Below, piece by piece: positions 1 through 13,899 of a stretch of DNA of 32,642 nt (its first letter is position 1; each line of letters begins with the position of its first letter). Below the pieces are notes generated by a model, which saw only the letters and a list, made by a program, of their open reading frames with translations, was not told the DNA's origin and made no database searches. Position numbers and translations under genes: made by a program. The stretch spans positions 1 to 32,642 of the forward strand of contig JBBBWG010002770.1 of assembly GCA_037176905.1 (NCBI GenBank), in the 5' to 3' direction. The DNA is from Azolla pinnata (taxonomy: Eukaryota > Streptophyta > Polypodiopsida > Salviniales > Salviniaceae).

Positions 1-100
1 TGGATATTTGTATTAAAATAACATGACAATACAAAAAAACCTTGCTATAAAGAATGCAAAGTTAACCGTCTAAGGTGCTGAATTACAAGATGACATAACC

Positions 101-3684
<3,584 letters not shown>

Positions 3685-3688
3685 GTGA

Positions 3689-3764
3689 TCCCGACCCCGG
3701 CCCCGACCCCGATCCCGACCCCGATCCCGACCCCGATCCCGATTCCGATCCCGATCCCAATCCC
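3689..3764 (+). repeat. GACCCC/GATCCC hexamer repeat in the threonine synthase 3' UTR
   Basis: About twelve imperfect 6-bp units (CCCGAC or CCCGAT) begin four bases after the TGA stop. They create open Pro/Asp-repeat frames that are not genes. The mRNA here would be very C-rich. Confidence 0.9.
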
Positions 3765-5215
3765 CCAGATGGACGGACGGATAGATGCGCGGCGAAACCC
3801 GCATCGGAAGAAACCCCTGTGCACCGAAACCCATGCCCCGTGCGAATGCACCCATCGTCCGTTCGCCTGCCTCCCCCCACTCTCTCTTTTTGCCATCTGT
3901 AGCGACGAAATAAGTGGCTGTTCTATGCGTACGCGTGTGGCCCCCCGTGACAAAAAACAAAAAGAACCAACCAACCAATACGCCCGCTGTTGTATGTATA
4001 TTGACAATAAGCATCGGGATCGAATGCTCTTCCCCGTGCAATAAGCTCGTCTCTCTGGATCCTCATGAAGCCCTTCAAATGCCAGGATCGTGTGATCCGA
4101 GCAAAGCGAAAACTGTGGCTGTCGCCCTTCTTGGTTTCTGTTGTATGTGTAGCCTCTAGCCTTTTCTTAAAAAGCCTTTTGAATCTTCTCCTCCATAATT
4201 TGAACAGATGGGATGGTCTAAAACAATATAAGCATGAGGGAGGTTCCCCGTCTGTAATGCGACACACGAACGCCCGATAATCTGAATGGGCCAACACGCA
4301 GAATCTTCAAGACGCGGAAGGGGAAGCGAGCGAAGCTCCAAAGCACAATGTGGAAGGCATATCCTTGGCAATGAGGGCTTGACAATGATGGATGCCTGTT
4401 TTAAAACTTAAGCATCAACTGTTCTTGGCATATATTCCCTGAGGATCCAGGAAAAGCTAAACACTCCAATCTTTTATTTCATGATCTTGAGATAAGAGGG
4501 TGTCATATATCGAGCACTTTATTCCATGATCTGATGGTGCTGTGCTAGACTCTTGGAGATTTTCATTCTATCATGTCAAAAGGTCGTTGTGTCGAATATG
4601 TGTCAATGTCCCACGCACAAATGTGCTCAAATATTTGTCATTTTTATATAGGGAGGATTACAGAAAAATGCCTAGCTAAATTGTAAATTAAACTTTAACG
4701 CCTACAAAAACAAGAAATTATAAACGAACGCCTACTATAATCTTCCAATAAAAATTAGCGCCCAATGAGTTGTGTTAGTATAATGTTAATTGATCCTAAT
4801 TGATTCTCTTACTACATTCGATTAACAAAAGTAGTAGAATCTAATTAATTGATTAACACGTTAATTTGGTGTTTATCAATTAACTGATTTGATGTTAATT
4901 GAGCTCACAATTAATTGCTTTGGATTAATCAATTAATAGAGTGTTAATTCTTACAACTAGTTGTTCATTTGTAATTTTTAGTTAAGTAGGCATTAAAATA
5001 TAATTTATAATTTTGTTAGGCGTTTTTGGGTGATTTTCACTTTTATAAAAGAAGAGATTCGGTCTACATTGCTTTGCATATTTTTGTTTTTTTGTTTCTG
5101 TAGTTGCCGTATTGTGCTTGTGAGCATGCATAATTGTACTTGGGAGTTAAGGGGACCACAATTGTCTTGCATGTCAAATCTGTGCTCCTTTTTTTCTTGT
5201 CAAATATGTAGTTAT
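3765..5215. other. Intergenic, no gene seen
   Basis: This is the downstream flank of threonine synthase and then AT-rich spacer. The segment 4780-4960 is very AT-rich, with many TTAATTAA-like and TTGATTAA words that are partly self-complementary. Short frames here show no recognisable domain. Confidence 0.6.
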
Positions 5216-5229
5216 ATTAATTGCAAGGA

Positions 5230-5585
5230 ACAGCTACTATGATATCAAACGATGAAGACGGAAACGCGCCTTTTCCCTGTTGCCACCCATGCGATTCGAT
5301 AAGATCAATGGTATCTCGCCCACCAGATCGTTGGAGGATATCTTCAGTAGCAAGGCAATCTGATACAGTATCGTTCCATTCAGCTGATTCCGCGACAGCC
5401 AGAGCGAGTTCAAGTAGGTGCAGTTTGAAAAGGCCTTCCGGTATCGGGCTGACCAAACCGATTGCTGGAAAGATCCAGCTTCGTCAAATAGGGCATTTGT
5501 GCGCATTAATCCGAGGGTGTGGTTCCCATGAACCCATTGTCAGAGAGATCTAATGTTTGGAACAAGTTATGGAGACTGGAACATA
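5230..5585 (-). pseudogene. Fragment of a leucine-rich-repeat (receptor-like) gene
   Basis: Read on the minus strand, three frames each give LRR phrases in order: LFQTLDLSDNGFMGT (from about 5580), then YLTKLDLSSNRFGQP in a shifted frame, then NCTYLNSLWLSRNQLNGTI, and finally SSNDLVGEIP near 5265. These match the plant extracellular LRR consensus LxxLxLSxNxLxGxIP of LRR receptor kinases and receptor-like proteins. At least two frameshifts separate them, and there is no start, kinase domain or membrane segment nearby. It is therefore a short decayed relic, too small to assign to a subfamily. Confidence 0.75.
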
Positions 5586-6218
5586 TCAGGAATGCTCCGA
5601 AATATTCTCATATATGTATTTAAGCTATATTATAAATACTTGTAACCTCTCTTAATCCTATTAAGGGATTCACCACCAATCATTAGCATATCAATAAAGG
5701 CTCTAACTTAATGCTCTCTTGTCACTCAACTTCCATCTCTATTCATTTCTATCTTAATACTCTTGTCTTGCTCCGAGCTTCATGAGTTTATAGCCTCATC
5801 ACTTTTTGTTACATGTTTGTGGCCTCGTCGTCAAAGCCCCTTAGTCCATGCTCTATCATAATGCATGGTTTGTATGCCTATAATATTATTAGATCAAATG
5901 AGAGAGAGAGAGAGAGTCGATAGCAAGTAGCAGAGCCGGCTCTTTTGTGATCTATCTTTAAATTTCTCCACAAGATGGCCAAACTTATTGACATTGGCAG
6001 GGGTAGAGCAAAAGAATACAAATCGTTGTTAGGACATGGAATTATTTCGTATAACTCCCTTTCATTGGGGGATGATTTTTTTTACAGAGGATTCTTGTCG
6101 TGTTTTTTCAAGAGGGAAGGGTAAAATAAAAGAAAATAAAAACATATATACATATACGACGGATGCACCAAGTCGTTCGTCTTTGCAAAGGATTTTGCAC
6201 CTCCAACAACGGCATCGG
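5586..6218. other. Spacer between the LRR relic and the phytolongin gene
   Basis: No gene is seen. It contains a (GA)n run at about 5901-5917. The part nearest 6219 is the likely 3' UTR of the minus-strand phytolongin gene. Confidence 0.5.
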
Positions 6219-7517
6219 TCAAGCCATGGTGCACTGTAGGCCCCGACAGACACCGAGCCAGATGCAGAACAGGACAACGCAGACTGCAACGTCGATGACG
6301 AGAAGCCATTTCCAGTTGATGCGGCGCAGCCACTGCAGGGCGCCGTTGGCCTCTGGCGGAGCCGGCGCGTGGCGGGCACCGCCATTCCTCGCAATGTCCT
6401 CGCCCGATCCCACCACGACATCGACGCCTCTGCTCGAGGGCTTCCATCTCTTCTGCTTGCCACCGTGTTCCACTGCACGATCATCATCAAATCATCAATA
6501 GCGGAGAGAGAGAGAGAGAGAGAGAATCGGAGCTAGTCAAGCGAATTACATCGGTTTGTGGGAGGCGAGAGAGTCAGCGGCTTTACCGTTTTGTCTGTTG
6601 ATTAGGGGTGTGAAGGGCAACCGAGTAGGCGACACGGTCCTATCGACCGTCGACGGCGAGGGATCGTAGTAAGCTGCATAGGCGTGGAAGGCGGCACCAG
6701 CTCCGTTGCTGCCACCAGCTACTGGGATCGGGGGAGCTTCATGGTTGGGGTGGGGCTCAGAAAGGCTAGCCTCGTGAGCCTCGATACTGGCATCTGCTTG
6801 GGCCTGGGCCTGGGCCTGGGCCTCGCGCTCAAGCGCAATGTGGTTCTTCTGCAGTTGCGTCAAGCCGACATAGGGCGCTGCGAGGCGCTTGAGGACGGGC
6901 TTGAAGCCACGGTAGTGGCGGTAGAGGTTATCGCTCCCCGGCTCATCGGCAGTCAGCAGCGCAGAAGAAGAACCAGCAGAAGAAGAAGACTTCTGCTGCT
7001 GCTGCGAGAACTCGTGGCGAACTGCATGCAGGAAGGCTAGCGCATCGGATCTCCGGAGCGCCTCGTCGGCGATGGCGCAGAAGAGCCAGGGCCCGTCGAG
7101 CACGCAGGCCAGCGTGCGCAAGCCCGCGGTGAAGCTGAACTCGCGGTGGTGAGGGGGCAGCGCGCGGAGGCAGGCGAGGGCGAGGCCCCGCATCTGCTCC
7201 CGATCCCGATCCCGATCCGAGTGCTCCTTCTGCGTCTGCCTTCTGCCGCCGCCGCCGCCGCCGCTCCAGCTCTTGCTCCTCCTGCTCATGCTGCTGCTTC
7301 TGTTGCGATGGCTCGGGAAGTAATCGACGACTGTTTCGATGCCGATGTCGAGCTTGTTCGGCGAGCGCGTGGCGACGCAGCAGTAGTGTATCAGGGCCTC
7401 CTCCTCCTCCTCCTCCTCCTTCTGCCGTTGCCGTTGCTGTTGCTGTTGCAATTGTAGTTGCACAACAAGGTCCTTGGCCCTGTCCCTGTTCCCGAGCGAG
7501 AACCAACGGAACGCCAT
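6219..7517 (-). CDS. Phytolongin (longin-domain, tail-anchored), two exons
   Basis: Minus-strand exons are 7517-6587 and 6472-6219, with a 114-bp intron (donor G|GTAAAG, acceptor TGCAG|TG). The phase-1 join makes a Val codon, giving 394 aa. Phytolongins are plant-specific relatives of longin R-SNAREs in which the SNARE motif is replaced by a 'PhyL' region; they act in the secretory and endomembrane system. The longin domain starts near residue 41 (ALIHYCCVATRS) and includes FSFTAGLRTLACVLDGPWLFCAIADEALRR split over its strands. The tail has a membrane segment at about 367-386 (WLLVIDVAVCVVLFCIWLGV) followed by CRGLQC, close to the Arabidopsis phytolongin ending. Odd points are about 40 residues before the longin domain, including Gln- and Glu-rich runs, where the family normally starts at the domain, and total length well above the usual 250 or so. 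No other in-frame Met precedes the domain, so 7517 is the likely start. Confidence 0.88.
6502..6526 (+). repeat. (GA)n microsatellite in the phytolongin intron
   Basis: A GA dinucleotide run. On the transcribed minus strand it reads as a CT tract about 30 bases upstream of the 3' splice site at 6473, so it may serve as the polypyrimidine tract of this very short intron. Confidence 0.8.
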
Positions 7518-7924
7518 TTTCGCCCTCCCCGAACCGAGAAAATCCCAAGCTCTCTACCCCAACTCTAGCAATAACAGACTTTGTTTTTGGGGGAGGGGGG
7601 GATCTGGCGTTGACTTCCCGCGCGTTGACTTCTGGCCGGCGCTGACTTTGCCCTCCCCCCGGGGCACGCGTTGACTTTGGCCGCCCCCGACACTCAGAGA
7701 TCGGACGGCCCCTAGCAGCGGAGATCGGACGGCCACGGATCCGCGCTGCCGCAGCCCGCTGCCGTCCTTTCAGAGCTCCGCAGAGAGCCTCTCTTTTCTT
7801 CTCTTTTTCTGTTCTTTTTTTTTCCTGTTCTGTTCTGTTTCCGGCGGAAAAGAAAAACGGGGCGGGAAACGCTGCCCGTTGCCCTGCAGGAAGGAGAGCC
7901 GCTCAAACGCAGGGAAAACCCAAG

Positions 7925-8034
7925 ATTCGAGAAGAAAGAGGATCCGATTCGAGAAGAAAGAGGATCCGATTCGAGAAGAAAGAGGATCCGATTCGAGAAG
8001 AAAGAGGATCCGATTCGAGAAGAAACAGGATCAG
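7925..8034 (+). repeat. Five 22-bp tandem units
   Basis: The unit ATTCGAGAAGAAAGAGGATC plus CG starts at 7925, 7947, 7969, 7991 and 8013; the last copy is diverged (AAACAGGATC). Four copies are essentially identical, so the array is young. Confidence 0.95.
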
Positions 8035-8066
8035 AAGAAGAAGAAAGAAAGAAAGAACGAAGATTC

Positions 8067-8540
8067 GTGAATCGGAGGTACAAGGAGGACGAGGACGAGG
8101 ACGAGGAGATGATTCAAGAATCGGAAGTAGAAGGAGAAGGAGAAGGAGAAGGAGAAGAGGATTCAAGAATCAGAAGAAGAAGCAGAAGACTGAAGAAGAA
8201 GATTGAAGAAGAAGAAGAAACAAGGCGGCGGCGGATCGGACTGGGAGGGGCTTTGAAGCAGAAGCCGGACCCCAGAAAGGAAGCGTTTTGATCCGATCTG
8301 AGGAGGAGGAGGAGGAGGAGGAGGAGGAGGAGGCCCTCGTCAGATCAGAGCTGCAGAATCAGATTCATCACCACCATCATCATCATCTTCTTCTTCTTCT
8401 TCAGCATCATCTTCATCCTCCTCCTCCTCCTCATCATCATCCTCATCATCAGAAGAAAAGAAGAAAAAGAAAGGAAGAAGAGGGAAGAAGGAAGAAGAAG
8501 GAAGAAGAAAGAAGGAAGAAGAAGAAGGAAAAGATTGGGT
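8067..8540 (+). repeat. Triplet-repeat block (GAG/GAA, CAT/CTT, GAAG)
   Basis: Successive runs of ACGAGG, GAAGGA, GGA, CAC/CAT and CTT triplets, then GAAGAA. Long frames through it encode only E/R/K/H-rich low complexity, and several frames are open at once, so I treat it as non-coding. Confidence 0.8.
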
Positions 8541-8610
8541 AAAAATTTGTTAAGAGCAAGGAGACTTATTCCCAGAGGGTTTCATTGGGTCAAACCCTGT
8601 TGTTGTTGTT

Positions 8611-8726
8611 GAGACGGTATGGAATCGATCTGTAACTGTAACGAGAAAAAGTCGTAATCCGACTCTTGGCGAAGTCAACGACTTGATCCATTGTCAACAG
8701 ATCCTCGATTGGCGTTCCATACGTCT
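8611..8726. repeat. Imperfect inverted repeat (foldback), about 115 bp
   Basis: The left arm GAGACGGTATGGAA (8611-8624) is complementary, apart from one extra base, to TTCCATACGTCTC at 8715-8727. Inward of the arms, partial complementarity continues (ATCGATCTGT against ACAGATCCTCGAT; AAGTCG against CGACTT). It could be a small MITE-like foldback or a hairpin in a transcript. No target-site duplication was identified. Confidence 0.5.
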
Positions 8727-8805
8727 CGATTCTTCTCTTCTTCTTCTTCTTCTTTTTGCGCTTGGATCGCGCTATTTTTTGGCCCCAGCGAAAGACCTGC
8801 TCAAC

Positions 8806-9497
8806 GATCCCATGCTCTGCTGCGGCAGCTGAATAAAAAGGCGAGATTATTCGCTTTTTTATAAATTGAACTCTGCCCGATCGTGGTAAGATTCGTGATT
8901 CATCGCCTTCCCATACTCTGCTGCGACATCTGAATAAAAATGCGAGATTAATTGCTTTTTTATAACTAAACTCTGCCTAATAGTGGTAAAGATTTGTGAT
9001 TAGCTTCCCATACTCTGCTACGACAACCGAATAAAAAGGCGAGATTATTTGTTTTTTTTATAATTAAACTCTACCTCATGGTGGTAAGATTTTTTATTAA
9101 TCACCTTCCCATACTCTGTTGCGACAGCTGAATAAAACAACGAGATTAATTGCTTTTTTTATCATTAAACTCTGCCTAATAGTGGTAAGATTTGTGATTA
9201 CCTTCCCATACTCCACTACGACAACGGAATAAAAAGGCGAGGTTAATTGTTTTTTTATAATTAAACTCTACCTCATGATGGTAAGATTCACGATTAATCA
9301 GCTTCCCATACTCTATTGCGACAGTTAAATAAAAATGTGAGATTAATTACTTTTTTATAATTAAACTTTCCCTAATAGTGGTAAGATTTGTGATTACCTT
9401 CCTACACTCATGCTACGACTACTGAATAAAACGGTGAGATTAATTGCTTTTTTATAATTAAACTCTGCCTGACGATGGTAAGATTTGCGATTACCAC
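8806..9497 (+). repeat. Higher-order tandem array: alternating ~101- and ~97-bp monomers
   Basis: Seven monomers start with a form of CTTCCCATACTCTGCTGCGA at about 8806, 8907, 9004, 9105, 9202, 9302 and 9398. Spacing alternates 101, 97, 101, 97, 100, 96. Two sequence classes also alternate: class A carries CTAATAGTGGTAAG and ends GTGATTA, while class B carries CTCATGATGGTAAG or similar and usually ends in an ATTAATCA-type extension. The order is B-A-B-A-B-A-B, a dimeric satellite organisation. All units share GAATAAAA and TTTTTTATAA blocks. Confidence 0.88.
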
Positions 9498-11440
9498 CTT
9501 ATAAATTCAAGGTTCAAATCCCACGTTTCCCTTTGTTTCGATCATTTTGCCCTCCCCATTTACTAATCTCGAACCTCTCTTCTCTTTTTCTTTCCCTATA
9601 TGGACATTAGATGATTGTATTTGTAATTAACATCGTACTCTCATAGATGAGTGGCTATCCTCTCACAAATTCTCTCTGTCTCTCTCTCTCTCTCTCTCGC
9701 TCTCATGATATTTTTCCTATCTTGGTGTCTTTTTCCATGCTCGAACTGGTTATGGAGATCGCAGGCCGAACTGTTTAATCGTGAATCGTATAGAAAAAAG
9801 TCAAGCTTGATTTGTTTCAAACGGTTAAGACTTGATTCGGTCGAGGCCAAACAGGTTAAGACTTAATCCAGTTGAGGCCAAACCGGCTAAGACTTAAACC
9901 GGTTGAGACCAGACTGGTTACAGCTTTTAAACCGGTTTAGGACAAACTTTATATCAAGATTAATGTTTCTCTTTTACACTTTTTTTAAAAACAGAAAGGA
10001 GCACTTGATCAGCTTCTGACTCTAAGAACTTCGAGCAGTTGGGTTCCATACCTGTTGCTTTGTACTCGCACAGAAGGCCTAAAGTGCACAAAATTAATTA
10101 TGTAGATTCTAAAATTACTGCCTTCTGCTCATCGAATGTAGTAAGGGAATCGATAAATAAACATCAGTACAAAGTAGTAAACAATCAGTAATTGGTTACA
10201 AGAGGATTAAGAATTGTTGAACGTGAGAAGAGATAGATTGGATCTGATCAGTAAATTGGCGAGAAAGCGATTAGAAATAGTTGTGCAGTAAGCGAGAAAT
10301 AAAATCGATTCGTGGGAATAGATCAAGAATAAAATCAATGAACATTCTACTAATGGAATTAATCGGGTGCTATTTTTTAGCAGAAGACAAGATTAGGCAT
10401 TAATTTGTAAGTACTGGTTTCAGCAGGCATTCAGATGTAATTTATCATTTCGTTTTTGTAATTCCATATTGTATCTCCATTCATGGTACATATCTTGGAA
10501 TATGTATGTGAGCGTTGGTTTCATAATCTAGAAGAATATGCATGCATGTATGTATGTATGTTTGAGCATATACCTAAAATCAACCATACGCATACCATAC
10601 GTGTATGTTTCAATCCAACGTGGTAGATCATCTCCAAGTTAGAAAAAAAAAACAATTTAGAGATTAAAATTTCAAAAGATGGCCATGGTCTATATCATGT
10701 GATGATGTACACGTATGGTATGTATCTTGAAAGCATTTACTAAAATTTATATAAATCCATAGAATATGTATTTTATCGTATAATTGTTAAACATGTCAAA
10801 TGTGGGTTAAATGTGTAAAATACCGCTTAAATAGAGATAAATTATGTAGAACATGGGTTGAATACATCAAATATAGATTAAACGCGTCAAACGATTACAC
10901 AAATTTACAATTAAGTAAACCTACATATCACTAAAAGTTCTCATATTCCATTTCGCGGGATCAGTAAATTTACAAAACCTTAAATTACAGAAAATCAATT
11001 TTAAAGTTTCAGTTGATCGAATGGGTTCGATTCGCTTTCAAGTTAAAACAATAGCCGTCGTAAAAATCATCGTTGATATTTATAAACATGGCTGAAACAA
11101 ACAAACTGGCAGCTCCTGAGCTTCGAGCACATGCAAAATACATACGTCCGAGCGTTCTGAAACGGTATTTTGTTTATAGAATACACGGTTTTCTTAACAA
11201 CGCAGGACAGATTCACTGCCAGACTTCGAAACAATTTTTAGCTTTCGCAATAGATGGGGCTTCCTGGTAGCATGAGATGGTTTCGAAGTATTCCGGGAAA
11301 AAAGTCGTTCTTTCCCTTGTCCATGGCAAGGGTAAAAACATGTTTTGGCCAGCTTCGTACGAAGGGCTAATCTAATCGGGCCAGCCAATCCGAAATGGCC
11401 TTTGATTTTTACTCGATTCTCTGACAGCATGATCGAATAT
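9498..11440. other. AT-rich intergenic spacer, no gene seen
   Basis: No frame has a recognisable domain. The segment contains a CT microsatellite at about 9670-9703, the 31-bp array described separately, a CATG/TATG-type run near 10540-10560, and at 10795-10900 a loose series of GGGTTAAAT/GGGTTGAAT and CGTCAAAC words reminiscent of decayed plant transposon ends. The last point is only a resemblance. Confidence 0.55.
9821..9946 (+). repeat. Four 30-34-bp tandem units
   Basis: Units start at 9821, 9851, 9882 and 9913 and follow the form ACCGGTTAAGACTTAAACC then GGTTGAGGCCAA. They contain partly palindromic AACCGGTT cores. Copies are diverged by several substitutions each, so the array is older than the 22-bp one. 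Confidence 0.8.
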
Positions 11441-11447
11441 GGTCCTC

Positions 11448-11492
<45 letters not shown>

Positions 11493-12640
11493 GACACACG
11501 ATCGAGAGACATCGAGACATCTTGCATTATCTCTCGCTCGGCCTTTTTTCCACGGAGAAGTAGCAGGAGACGGGGTTCGATTTCAATGCCAGAAAGAACC
11601 ACGTGGACGCGAGCACGGTGATCGCGTGCTGGGATCATCGTCTGGGCGCTCCACGAGTAGAAGAATGGGCCCAACAGACAGAAACACACAAAAAAAAAAA
11701 ACAAAAAAACTTCAGTTGGACATGTTGGATAGCATCAGGGCCAGCCACGATCGTGCCTCTGGACAACACGGAGCTCCTCTCGAGGGGATCTTGGAGACGA
11801 TCGCGAGGAGCATTCCTGGCTTCGAGAGGCAAATCTTCTGTCTGCCGTTAACTGCGCGCGAGACCTTTTTGTTTTTTTTTTTGTTTGTTTTTCGTTTCGT
11901 TTCCTGCATGACGACGCTGGCCTCGAAAGACACCACCGACTGAATATCTTGTTTCGATTTCCCTTCTGTTGCGGGAGCTCTGTAATCAGAAGGCTTTCCC
12001 ACCCGCGGCACGAGGCTGGCGCAGGGGAGAAAACTGGAGAATCGCCGGCGATGATCTCGTGCTATCTTGCTCACCTTCCAAGCCCTGCTTCTGCTTCTCC
12101 GTCTTGAATGCGCAGAAACAAAAGAGCACCCAGAGAACGATATCTCCTGCAAGAGCAGCAGAGCCAGGAATGCCAGCAGAATGCGGTGTAGATCCAATAA
12201 AAAGATTCGGAGCAGTTTCCAAACCCTTCCTTTCTTTTGTTTTTTGTTTTTCTTTTTGTTGCCTTTTATGAGAAGAAAAATCGCGAGTGGGAAGACGAGT
12301 CGTGGGTGAACGGGCGAAACGCAGAGGAAACAGCAGAAGGAGAAAAAAACGCGCGCCTTTGCGAACTGGAGGCACCGTTCGATAATATGGGGAATTCGAT
12401 CTGCTCGAGAGAGAGAGCCCCGTGTCAGCGAGCAGAAAAGCAAAAGCAATGGGACGGAAGCATGCAGCGAAAGGAAGAAACGCAAAAAGATCTGTTAACC
12501 TCTGTTTGCTCTGCGGTTCAATACACTGATGATTGTGTTATCCCCCCCCCTCCACCCATCTGTGAGAGCACGATGACGATTACAAATACAATCATCCAGA
12601 TGTTTCAATTCATATATAAGACTGAAAGAATAATCATGCC
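11441..12640. other. Intergenic with CT microsatellite, no gene seen
   Basis: A (CT)n run occupies about 11450-11487. The longest minus-strand frame (12485-11712) encodes a Phe/Lys-rich sequence with no domain I recognise and T/A-homopolymer-driven composition. I do not support it as a gene. Confidence 0.5.
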
Positions 12641-12649
12641 TGTAAAAAG

Positions 12650-13560
12650 CTCAAGACTGAAGAAGCCAGAGAGCAAAAAGAGCAGAATGCAGGCAAGAAA
12701 AAGGTCACCTTCTAGAACAAGGAGAAAGAAGAGCAAGAGCAAAAATGAGACAAAAAAAAAATGCAGGAACAAAAGCAAGAGCAAAAGAGCAAAAGGAGCC
12801 AAAAAACAGAACCAAAACAAAAACAAAAAGGTCCCTTGTAGAACAACAGCAAGAGCATAGAAAGCAGAAGCAAAAGAGCAGAAAGGCAGAAGCAAAAGAG
12901 CAAAAAAAAGCAGAAGCAAAAGAGCAGAAATGCTGAAGCAAAAGAGCAGAAATGCTGAAGCAAAAGAGCAGAAATGCAGAAGCAAAAGAGCAGAAATGCA
13001 GAAGCAAAAGAGCAAAAAAAGCAGAAGCAAAAGAGCAGAAAAGCAGAAGCAAAAGAGCAGAAAAGCAAAAAGATCNNNNNNNNNNNNNNNNNNNNNNNNN
13101 NNNNNNNNNNNNNNNNNNNNNNNNNNNNNNNNNNNNNNNNNNNNNNNNNNNNNNNNNNNNNNNNNNNNNNNNNNNACTTGCAAAAGAGCAGAAAAGCAAA
13201 AAGATCACTTGCAAAAGAGCAGAAAAGCAAAAAGATCACTTGCAAAAGAGCAGAAAAGCAAAAAGATCACTTGCAAAAGAGCAAAAATGAGAGAGAAAAA
13301 AAGAAAACAGAACAGAAAGAGGTCAAGGGGAGGAAAAAAAAGAACAAACAAAGTCATCTTACTAGAAACAATAGCAAGAGCAAAAAGCAAAAAAGCACAA
13401 GCACAAGCACAAGAAAAAGCAAAAGCAGAAGATAAAAGCAAAAAAGCAAAAGCAGAAGCAAGAGCAAGAGCAAGAGCAGAAAAGCAAAAGCAGAAGCAAG
13501 AGCAAGAGCAAGAGCAGAAAAGCAAAAGCAAAAAGAGCAGAAAAGCAAAAGGATCATCTT
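12650..13560 (+). repeat. A/G-rich minisatellite (AGCARAARCAAAAG family)
   Basis: Units of 22 bp (for example GCAGAAATGCTGAAGCAAAA plus GA) occupy about 12855-13070. Exact 31-bp units (ACTTGCAAAAGAGCAGAAAA then GCAAAAAGATC) start at 13176, 13207 and 13238, with a partial at 13269. Related AAGCAAAAGCAGAAGCAAGA units run to 13555. Thymines are scarce on the plus strand, so several frames stay open and encode Lys/Gln/Arg/Ser/Glu repeats. This is satellite-type sequence, not a gene. Confidence 0.9.
13076..13175. other. Assembly gap of exactly 100 N
   Basis: A run of 100 Ns lies inside the 31-bp minisatellite. The left flank ends AAAAAGATC and the right flank begins ACTTGC; joined, they restore the unit phase exactly. 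The gap therefore most likely hides more copies of the same repeat, and its true length is unknown. Confidence 0.97.
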
Positions 13561-13562
13561 CT

Positions 13563-13760
13563 AGAAAGTGTGGACTGAAGAAGAAGAGGAAGAAGAAGGA
13601 GAAGAGGAAGAAGAAGAAGAGGAAGAAGCAAGAAGCAAGAAGCAAGAAGCAAGAAGCAGGAGGAAGAAGGAAAGATGCAGGAACACAGGAGATGGAAAAG
13701 CTCTTCTTCTTCTTCTTCTTCTTCTTCTTCTTCTTCTGCTGCTGCTGCTGCTGCTGTGAG
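13563..13760 (+). repeat. Triplet runs upstream of the ABC transporter
   Basis: A GAAGAAGAG / AGAAGCA stretch (about 13575-13660) is followed by CTT(n) and CTG(n) at about 13700-13755. The pyrimidine-rich part resembles the plant leader type seen at the threonine synthase gene and may lie in the promoter or 5' UTR of the ABC transporter. Confidence 0.75.
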
Positions 13761-13899
13761 AGGCTGAGCTTCTGTCTCTGCTTCGCTCAGCTCGGAGCTC
13801 CTCCAGCCCTGACTCGAGCGAGCTCTCCCCCAAACAAACCCTTCTTCCTCCCGGAGCTGCTCCTCCTGATTCCAAGAGTCTTGGGGGGGGACGGTGGAG

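Larger units (their letters stand above)
7518..8560 (-). promoter_or_regulatory. Phytolongin 5' region, pyrimidine-rich on the coding strand
   Basis: No CDS is supported here. On the plus strand, 7900-8540 is almost pure purine triplets (GAA, GAG, AGG) with CAT/CAC and CTT runs; on the minus strand this is CT-rich, as plant leaders often are. Part of it is probably the promoter and 5' UTR of the minus-strand gene. I cannot place the transcription start. Confidence 0.4.

Noticed and set aside
8067..8542. E/R/K/H-rich frames on the plus strand
   Set aside because: They translate triplet repeats only, and overlap the likely leader of the minus-strand phytolongin gene.
8806..9497. CRISPR-like regular repeat array
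   Set aside because: Whole monomers are repeated with no unique spacers, and this is a plant nuclear genome; it is a satellite.
10795..10900. Transposon terminal repeat
   Set aside because: Only loose GGGTTAAAT/CGTCAAAC words; no inverted ends, target duplication or transposase fragment seen.
11712..12485. 257-aa open frame on the minus strand with a hydrophobic start
   Set aside because: Composition follows T/A homopolymers, no domain or homologue is recognisable, and overlapping frames on both strands are also open.
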